Part shown: positions 1-6,454 of the stretch, piece by piece
Layout: the number at the start of each line of letters is the position of its first letter
Position numbering within the stretch: position 1 is the stretch's first letter
NCBI GenBank assembly: GCA_030054235.1
Contig: JASGCG010000099.1
Location: forward strand, 1-6,454
Source: Bacteroidia bacterium
GTDB lineage: Bacteria > Planctomycetota > Phycisphaerae > Phycisphaerales > SM1A02
Direction: 5' to 3'
Length of the DNA: 6,454 nucleotides
The notes under the pieces: model-generated
Seen by the model: only the letters and a program-made list of their open reading frames with translations
Database searches by the model: none
Told to the model about the DNA's origin: nothing
Position numbers and translations under genes: made by a program

Positions 1-1
1 G

Positions 2-172
2 GTGGGGGTGGGCGGGGGGGGCGGGTTCGTGCTTGGGGGGCTCGCTCGGGCTGTGGCGCGGGCCGTCCCGCGGGCCGCGGGCGAGGCCCCGGCGGGTGTC
101 GTCGTGCAGGTGATGGGCGAGGCGCGCGCCGCCGGCGCGGCCAAGGTCAACCTGGCGAGCAAGAACTCCTGA
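2..172 (+). CDS. ExbD/TolR-family biopolymer transport protein, C-terminal fragment (5' truncated)
   Basis: Only the end of this gene lies in the window; the reading frame enters from the left edge and stops with TGA at 170-172. The last ~30 residues, from PAGVVVQVMGEARAAG to the ending VNLASKNS, align closely with the C-terminus of the complete ExbD that follows (PSGVLIRVIDEAKAAG, then VSVATRKG). This is the periplasmic C-terminal part of the ExbD/TolR fold. ExbD proteins work with ExbB in the inner membrane to couple proton flow to TonB. Residues encoded before about position 62 are glycine- and alanine-rich and do not resemble ExbD, probably because the base calls there are unreliable. The transmembrane helix with its essential Asp is not visible. 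The stop lies 7 nt before the next start, so the genes are co-transcribed. Family assignment is good; the extent of correct sequence is uncertain. Confidence 0.72.
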   Translation: MGVGGGGGFVLGGLARAVARAVPRAAGEAPAGVVVQVMGEARAAGAAKVNLASKNS

Positions 173-179
173 GGCGCAC

Positions 180-584
180 ATGGGCAAGTTCCGAGACTCC
201 AACTCAGGCGGCGGCGAACCGGGCATCGACATGAGCTCGATGCTCGACTGCGTCTTCATCCTCCTCATCTTCTTCATCGTCACGACAACCTTCATCGAGG
301 AGCCGGGCGTGAAGGTGAACAAGCCGTTCGCCGCCTCGGCGAAGGTGCTCGAGAAGAACAGCATCTTCATCGCGCTGACCCCCGATGGCGAGGTCGTCTA
401 CGGCGGGCGTGAGATCGGCGTGAACGGCGTGCAGACGCTCGTGCGCCGCATGATTGCCAAGGACAACCTGCCGGTCATCATCCAGGCCGACACGGGTGCG
501 CCCTCGGGCGTGCTGATCCGCGTAATCGACGAAGCCAAGGCCGCCGGTGCCAACAAGGTCAGCGTGGCGACGAGGAAGGGCTGA
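180..584 (+). CDS. exbD: ExbD/TolR-family biopolymer transport protein
   Basis: The product is a 134-residue inner-membrane protein of the proton-driven ExbB-ExbD-TonB complex, close to the usual ExbD length of about 135-145. A short cytoplasmic N-terminus (1-22) precedes one transmembrane helix at about 24-40, followed by a periplasmic domain to the C-terminus. Asp23, at the start of the helix in the motif IDMSSMLDCVFILL, corresponds to the proton-responsive Asp of ExbD/TolR (Asp25 in E. coli ExbD). The usual Pro in this motif (TPxxD) is replaced by Ser20, and Cys24 follows the Asp. The periplasmic end (PVIIQADTGAPSGVL, then AKAAGANKVSVAT) is typical of the family. GAGG at 171-174, 5 nt before the ATG, supports the start. 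It is the second of two tandem exbD-like genes and runs straight into tonB. TolR is the alternative, but the neighbouring TonB favours ExbD. Confidence 0.93.
   Translation: MGKFRDSNSGGGEPGIDMSSMLDCVFILLIFFIVTTTFIEEPGVKVNKPFAASAKVLEKNSIFIALTPDGEVVYGGREIGVNGVQTLVRRMIAKDNLPVIIQADTGAPSGVLIRVIDEAKAAGANKVSVATRKG
572..580 (+). promoter_or_regulatory. Ribosome binding site for the TonB gene, inside the end of exbD
   Basis: GAGGAAGGG lies 6 nt before the ATG at 587. It is the strongest Shine-Dalgarno-like sequence in the window, and it sits inside the last codons of exbD. Ribosomes finishing exbD would therefore pass over the site, which suggests coupled translation of ExbD and TonB. Coupling is inferred from spacing only. 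Confidence 0.7.
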
Positions 585-586
585 CC

Positions 587-1276
587 ATGTCGCGCGCACT
601 CTCCATGATCGCCACGGGCTCCCGGCGCACGCTCGCCACGATCGGCGGCTTGGCGCTGGGCCTGGGCATCTTCATGCTGCTGCCGGTGCTCGAATCGATC
701 ACCAGCACACCCACCGAGGAATTGCAGGTTCAGGACGCCGACACCATCGCGCCGCCACCGCCGCCGAGGGAGATCGAGCAGGAAGAGGAGAAGCCCGAGG
801 AACAGCCGCCGGAACAGGAGCCGCCGAAGCTGGCCGACGAGGCGCCGCCGCTCGACCTGTCGCAACTCGAACTCGCGCTGAATCCCGGCACCGGTGGTGC
901 AGGCGGGTTCGGCGGCGACTTCACCGTGAACCTCGGTACGGCGATCAAGCAAGCCTCCGAGACCACCGAGGAAGCCGACGGACTCTTCAGCGTGGGCGAC
1001 CTCGACCAGAAGCCGCGCGTGATCGCGCAGTCGAGCCCCGTGGTTCCGGCGGCGCTGAAGAAGCTGCAGTCCGACAACGTCACCGTGCAGGTGATCTTCG
1101 TCGTGAACCAACAGGGCCGCGTCGAAGAACCCAAGGTCCGCCGCAGCAACAACTCGGCGTTCGACCAGGTGGCGATCAACTGCGTCAAGAGCTGGAAGTT
1201 CGAGCCCGGCAAGCGCAACGGCGAGTCCGTGCGCTTCCGCATGATGGCTCCCATCACGTTCCCCAAGAAGAAGTGA
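587..1276 (+). CDS. tonB: TonB-family energy transducer
   Basis: This 229-residue protein should carry energy from ExbB/ExbD across the periplasm to TonB-dependent outer-membrane receptors. A basic N-terminus (SRR at 12-14) precedes a single membrane anchor at about 15-35. Next comes an acidic, proline-rich spacer (about 55-90, with a run of five prolines at 56-60 and many Glu), then a glycine-rich stretch (101-110, GTGGAGGFGG). The C-terminal domain (about 143-229) has the family pattern: VQVIFVVNQQGRVEEPKV at 167-184, then WKFEPGKRNG at 203-212. The usual Tyr-Pro at the domain start appears as SPVVPAALKK. The anchor has no histidine, whereas E. coli TonB needs His20 in its SxxxH motif; this fits a TonB2-like branch. 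The spacer lacks the Lys-Pro repeats of E. coli TonB. The ATG is 2 nt after the exbD stop and has a strong ribosome binding site. Confidence 0.9.
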   Translation: MSRALSMIATGSRRTLATIGGLALGLGIFMLLPVLESITSTPTEELQVQDADTIAPPPPPREIEQEEEKPEEQPPEQEPPKLADEAPPLDLSQLELALNPGTGGAGGFGGDFTVNLGTAIKQASETTEEADGLFSVGDLDQKPRVIAQSSPVVPAALKKLQSDNVTVQVIFVVNQQGRVEEPKVRRSNNSAFDQVAINCVKSWKFEPGKRNGESVRFRMMAPITFPKKK

Positions 1277-1282
1277 CCGACC

Positions 1283-1286
1283 GGAG
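1283..1286 (+). promoter_or_regulatory. Ribosome binding site deciding the start of the TPR protein
   Basis: GGAG at 1283-1286 touches the first possible ATG (1287) but lies 9 nt before the second in-frame ATG (1296). Only the second has workable spacing, so 1296 is the preferred start. The difference is three residues (Met-Thr-Pro). Confidence 0.55.
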
Positions 1287-1295
1287 ATGACCCCC

Positions 1296-2828
1296 ATGTT
1301 CACCATCACGACCATCACGCTCGCTGCTGCGCTCGCGCAGGCCCCCGAACAGCCCGCCGCCACCGAGGCCACGACGACGAAGCCCGCGGCGACGGCTGCC
1401 CCCGCCGAGCAGGCCCCCGCCGCCAGCGCGCAGCCCGCGATGCCTGCCGAACCACCTGCGCCGATCGCGTACGAGCCGCCGGCGCTCTCGCCGCAGTCGC
1501 CGCCGATCCCGCCTGAACTCGCGCAGCTCATGAAGGACGTGCGCTGGCAGTGGAACCTGGTGCAGAGCTACCAAGCCGAGACCGACATCGAGCCGGGCGG
1601 GCTCACCGATCCCGAGAAGATGGCGATGGTCGGCATCCTCCAGGCGATCGCCGCGGAGAAGTGGGACGAGGCGCTCGCGCTCCTGCGCCCCAACCTGACC
1701 GACACGAGCAACCCCGCGTTCGACTTTACGCTCGGCAACGTGTTCTTCCAGCGCGAGCAGCTCGACGACGCCGCCACGATGTACCGCCGCACGGTCGAGA
1801 AGTTCCCCAAGTTCCGCCGCGCGTGGAAGAACCTGGGGATGATCCATGTGCGCAAGTCGGAGTTCCCGCAGGCGATCGAGGCCATGCAGAAGGTCGTCGA
1901 GCTCGGTGGCGAGGACTCGGTCACCTTCGGCCTGCTCGGCTACTGCTACGGCAACACCGACAACCCGCTCGGTGCGGAATCTGCCTACCGCCAGGCGATC
2001 CTGCTCGATCCGAAGACCAAGGACTGGAAGCTCGGCCTGGCGCGCGCCTTCTTCAAGCAAGGCCGCTACCCCGACGCGATCACGCTCACCGGCGACCTGA
2101 TCGCCCAGAACCCGGAAGCCATCGATCTGTGGATGCTTCAGGCCAACGCCTACCTCGGCAGCAACCAGGCGATGAAGGCCGCGCAGAACTACGAGATCGT
2201 CGATCGCCTGGGCAAGCCCACGATCGAGACCCTCAACATGTGCGGCGACATCTACGTGAACGAGGGGCTCTACGCCGATGCGGTGCGCTGCTACAGCCGA
2301 GCCATGGAGATGACGCCGCGCGGCCCAGCCGAGCGAGGCATCCGCGCGTGCCGCGTGCTCATCGCGCGCCAGGCGAACGACGAGAGCGAGTCGCTCATCT
2401 CGGCCATGGAGCGGATCTACGGCAACGACCTCTCCGCAAACGAGCGTAAGGACCTGCTCAAGCTCCGCTCGCGCCTGGCCGTGGCCAAGGGCGCCGGCGA
2501 GGAGGAAGCCAAGGTGCTCGCCGAGATCGTCGCGCTTGATCCCATGGACGGCGAGGCGCTCATCCTGCTTGGCCAGTACCACCAGCGGACGGGCGATCCG
2601 GATCGCGCAGTCTTCAACTACGAGGCTGCCGCGAAGATCGAGAAGTTCGAGGCCGATGCGAAGGTGCGCCACGCGCAGCTGCTCGTGAGCCAAGGCAAGT
2701 ACGCCGAGGCGCTCCCCCTGCTGCGTGCTGCGCAGCAGGTCAAGCCGCGCGAGAACATCCAGTCCTACCTCGACCAGGTCGAGCGCGTGGCCAAGCAGCG
2801 CGGTGCGGCGGCGGGTACGGGCGGCTGA
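1296..2828 (+). CDS. Exported tetratricopeptide repeat protein of the TonB operon
   Basis: The product has 510 residues and no recognisable catalytic motif. The first ~16 residues (MFTITTITLAAALAQA) form a short hydrophobic segment ending in small residues, like a signal peptide but without basic residues near the start. A low-complexity Ala/Pro-rich linker follows (about 17-75). The rest is helical repeats. Six TPR units of exactly 34 residues run without a break from 140 to 343, with the Trp/Leu-Gly-Tyr-Ala-Pro spacing of the family. A more divergent stretch follows (344-418), then two more clear units (419-452 and 453-486), and one TPR-like unit precedes the array (about 107-139). TPR domains bind other proteins. 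In TonB2-type operons a TPR protein often accompanies ExbB, ExbD and TonB, so this is probably a periplasmic scaffold or accessory factor; its exact role is inferred. An alternative ATG at 1287 would add three residues. It is the last gene before the convergent unit. Confidence 0.88.
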   Translation: MFTITTITLAAALAQAPEQPAATEATTTKPAATAAPAEQAPAASAQPAMPAEPPAPIAYEPPALSPQSPPIPPELAQLMKDVRWQWNLVQSYQAETDIEPGGLTDPEKMAMVGILQAIAAEKWDEALALLRPNLTDTSNPAFDFTLGNVFFQREQLDDAATMYRRTVEKFPKFRRAWKNLGMIHVRKSEFPQAIEAMQKVVELGGEDSVTFGLLGYCYGNTDNPLGAESAYRQAILLDPKTKDWKLGLARAFFKQGRYPDAITLTGDLIAQNPEAIDLWMLQANAYLGSNQAMKAAQNYEIVDRLGKPTIETLNMCGDIYVNEGLYADAVRCYSRAMEMTPRGPAERGIRACRVLIARQANDESESLISAMERIYGNDLSANERKDLLKLRSRLAVAKGAGEEEAKVLAEIVALDPMDGEALILLGQYHQRTGDPDRAVFNYEAAAKIEKFEADAKVRHAQLLVSQGKYAEALPLLRAAQQVKPRENIQSYLDQVERVAKQRGAAAGTGG

Positions 2829-2836
2829 TCGGCATG

Positions 2837-2856
2837 CCAAGGGCTTCAGCCCATGG
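2837..2856. terminator. Hairpin in the convergent spacer, possible bidirectional terminator
   Basis: CCA-A-GGGC, a TTCA loop and GCCC-A-TGG form a 7-bp stem with one A-A mismatch. It lies 8 nt after the stop of the plus-strand TPR gene and 14 nt after the stop of the minus-strand sulfotransferase gene. The stem is symmetrical, so it could act in both directions. No T-run follows on either strand, so it is not a standard intrinsic terminator. The rest of the 42-bp spacer holds only a small GGCATGCC palindrome at 2831-2838. Confidence 0.35.
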
Positions 2857-2870
2857 ACGCCAAGCCAGGC

Positions 2871-4331
2871 TCACCCTGTGATGGCACGCTCGTGCGCTGC
2901 AGCCAGCGCATCCCACGAGCCGTCGAAGGCAAAGGCGTAGTTCTTCCAGCGGCCGATCGATGACGTGTTGATCGGCCGCCTGACCTGTTCGTGGCTCAGC
3001 GTGAAGACCGCGCGGCGGTTCTCCTGCGGCGCGAGCACGGCTGCATCGACCTCGAGCCCGAGCAATCGCAAGCAGCGCCCGGCGTGCTCCGCAGGATCCG
3101 CCACCAATCGCTCGTACACGATGGACTCATGCGCGAACCCGCCCGCTTCGAGCGCGGCAGGCAGGAGTGCGCGCTCGATCTCGACCACGCGACGGATCGA
3201 CTCGAGCGAAGCGGTCCAGCCATCGTTGATGGGATGGAAGTACGAGAGCAGGATGCTGATCGCCATGTCGCGCGGATCGCGCTGCAGGTGGATGAACCGA
3301 GCGCCCGGCAGCGCGCACGCGAGCGCAGGCATCCATCGCCAGGCGCGCAGCGTCTTGTCGAAGCACCATGGTGCGCCGGGCCGAGCCAGCCGACGCGCGC
3401 CATGCACGTAGCGATTCCGGATCGGTCGCACGACCTCGGCACGCAGCATGCCCAGCCCGCGTGGCCACTGCCCCGTCGATTGCAAGTCGAACCCAAGCCG
3501 ATCCACGCCGTCGTACTCGCCGATCCCGCTGATCGATGGATGCCGGTCGAGCATCTGCTCGAGCAGCGTGGTGCCCGACCGGGGCAACCCCGCGACCAGG
3601 CAGATCCCCTCGACGGGTTCGACCCGTGAGGGAGGGAACCGCTCACCGCGCACGACGGCCTGGGCGACCCGACCAGTCTCCATCAGCAAACCATCGAGAT
3701 CGAAGGGGGCTGTCGTGTCGGCATGCATGGCCAACGCCAGGTCGTACGCCTCGCGGTAACGCCCGAGTCGATCAAGCAGGCCCACGGCCTCGAAGCCTGC
3801 GGCGCGCCGGACCGGCGGTGCATGTTCCGGCACGCACAGCGCACGCAGAGCATCGACTGCAGCGGCGGCGTCGCTGCGTCCAAGCAATCGAGCATGCAGA
3901 AGCGCCGCACGAGGATCGTGTGCCCACGCCGGGCCCGCCGAGGCGAGCCACGCCCGCAGTTCATCGTGCCGATGCGCGAACCAGAAGAGCTCACCAAGCG
4001 CGACGCTGGCTTCGACGGCCTGCAGCGAGCGGCCGGTCGCCACCGCGCGCAAGCGATCGGCAGCCTGGTCGATGCGCCCGAGCCGCTGGTGCACGATCCC
4101 ACGCAGCAGCGCAACCTGCGGGTCGGCCGCCGCGAACGCATCGAGCCGTTCCAGTGCCTCATCGGCTTCGGCGATCCAGCCCAAGTGGAGCTTCGCGCGC
4201 GCCACGCCCAGCCATGCCTGCAGCATGCGCGGGTTCTTTGCAGCGAGCGGCTCGGCCACCGCCAACGCATCGAGCGCTCGCCCCTCTCGGAGCAGGCGCT
4301 CGATCGCGGCGACTGGTGACTCTGGCGCCAC
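2871..4331 (-). CDS. Sulfotransferase with N-terminal TPR-like domain
   Basis: This 486-residue protein should transfer a sulfate group from PAPS to an unknown acceptor. Residues ~1-225 are alpha-helical TPR-like repeats (about 4-37, 38-71, 72-105, then more divergent), probably for substrate or partner binding. Residues ~240-486 are the sulfotransferase domain (Sulfotransfer_3 type). The 5'-phosphosulfate loop is GLPRSGTTLLEQML at 248-261. The 3'-phosphate site is FIHLQRDPRDMAIS at 346-359, with Arg351 and Ser359. FDKT at 324-327 offers Lys326, and SSIGRWKNY at 457-465 is a usual C-terminal motif. Glu272 in GIGEYDG sits where tyrosylprotein sulfotransferases have their catalytic Glu. No signal peptide or membrane segment is seen, so it is probably cytoplasmic. 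The start is GTG, 4 nt after the IDH stop and without a clear Shine-Dalgarno sequence; no ATG occurs before Met36. The acceptor cannot be deduced. Confidence 0.9.
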   Translation of the reverse strand: MAPESPVAAIERLLREGRALDALAVAEPLAAKNPRMLQAWLGVARAKLHLGWIAEADEALERLDAFAAADPQVALLRGIVHQRLGRIDQAADRLRAVATGRSLQAVEASVALGELFWFAHRHDELRAWLASAGPAWAHDPRAALLHARLLGRSDAAAAVDALRALCVPEHAPPVRRAAGFEAVGLLDRLGRYREAYDLALAMHADTTAPFDLDGLLMETGRVAQAVVRGERFPPSRVEPVEGICLVAGLPRSGTTLLEQMLDRHPSISGIGEYDGVDRLGFDLQSTGQWPRGLGMLRAEVVRPIRNRYVHGARRLARPGAPWCFDKTLRAWRWMPALACALPGARFIHLQRDPRDMAISILLSYFHPINDGWTASLESIRRVVEIERALLPAALEAGGFAHESIVYERLVADPAEHAGRCLRLLGLEVDAAVLAPQENRRAVFTLSHEQVRRPINTSSIGRWKNYAFAFDGSWDALAAAHERAITG

Positions 4332-4335
4332 GGGC

Positions 4336-6454
<2,119 letters not shown>

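Noticed and set aside
1..60. G-runs considered as a G-quadruplex or regulatory element
   Set aside because: The segment lies inside a conserved coding region and at the sequence edge, so miscalled bases are the better explanation.
752..856. GCC/GCCG-rich repeats, considered as a microsatellite or regulatory repeat
   Set aside because: They are explained by Pro and Glu codons of the TonB spacer. The copies are irregular.
547..1290. A plus-strand frame overlapping tonB in another phase
   Set aside because: Its product is Arg-rich and compositionally random. The tonB frame carries the conserved domain and the ribosome binding site.
398..1531. A 377-codon minus-strand frame across exbD, tonB and the TPR gene start
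   Set aside because: It lies antisense to three genes and is low in complexity. It gives no recognisable product.
1254..2840. A 528-codon minus-strand frame opposite the TPR gene
   Set aside because: The product is Leu/Arg/Gly-rich without family motifs. The plus-strand frame has clear TPR repeats and fits the operon spacing.

Overview
The window is about two-thirds G+C and almost fully coding, with very short intergenic gaps, as in a GC-rich bacterial chromosome. It holds two transcription units that converge near position 2850. The organism cannot be named from sequence alone. A planctomycete, perhaps of the Phycisphaerae type, is my best guess. It rests on the tandem ExbD / TonB / TPR gene set combined with a TPR-sulfotransferase and a monomeric isocitrate dehydrogenase. 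A GC-rich gammaproteobacterium remains possible, because similar TonB2-TPR operons and monomeric IDHs occur there.

Left unit, plus strand, 1-2828. It contains the 3' end of one exbD-like gene (truncated by the window edge), a second complete exbD, a tonB-type energy transducer, and a predicted exported protein built of tetratricopeptide repeats (TPRs). The gaps are 7, 2 and about 19 nt (10 nt with the alternative TPR start), so this is one operon. An ExbB/TolQ-type proton-channel gene is expected just upstream but is not in the window. ExbB/ExbD would use the proton gradient to energise TonB, which drives outer-membrane transport of scarce nutrients. The TPR protein is probably a periplasmic partner of this complex.

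Right unit, minus strand, 2871-6454. An NADP-dependent monomeric isocitrate dehydrogenase gene enters from the right edge; its first ~41 codons are outside the window. It is followed after 4 nt by a GTG-started sulfotransferase with an N-terminal TPR-like domain. The tight spacing suggests co-transcription and translational coupling, although the two functions have no obvious link.

The 42-bp convergent spacer (2829-2870) holds one short hairpin. I see no RNA gene, mobile element, CRISPR array or attachment site. The first ~80 bases contain no A and are extremely G-rich, and look like degraded sequence at a contig end. I find no convincing undescribed system. The points most worth following are the IDH-sulfotransferase coupling and the TonB module with paired ExbDs and a dedicated TPR protein.
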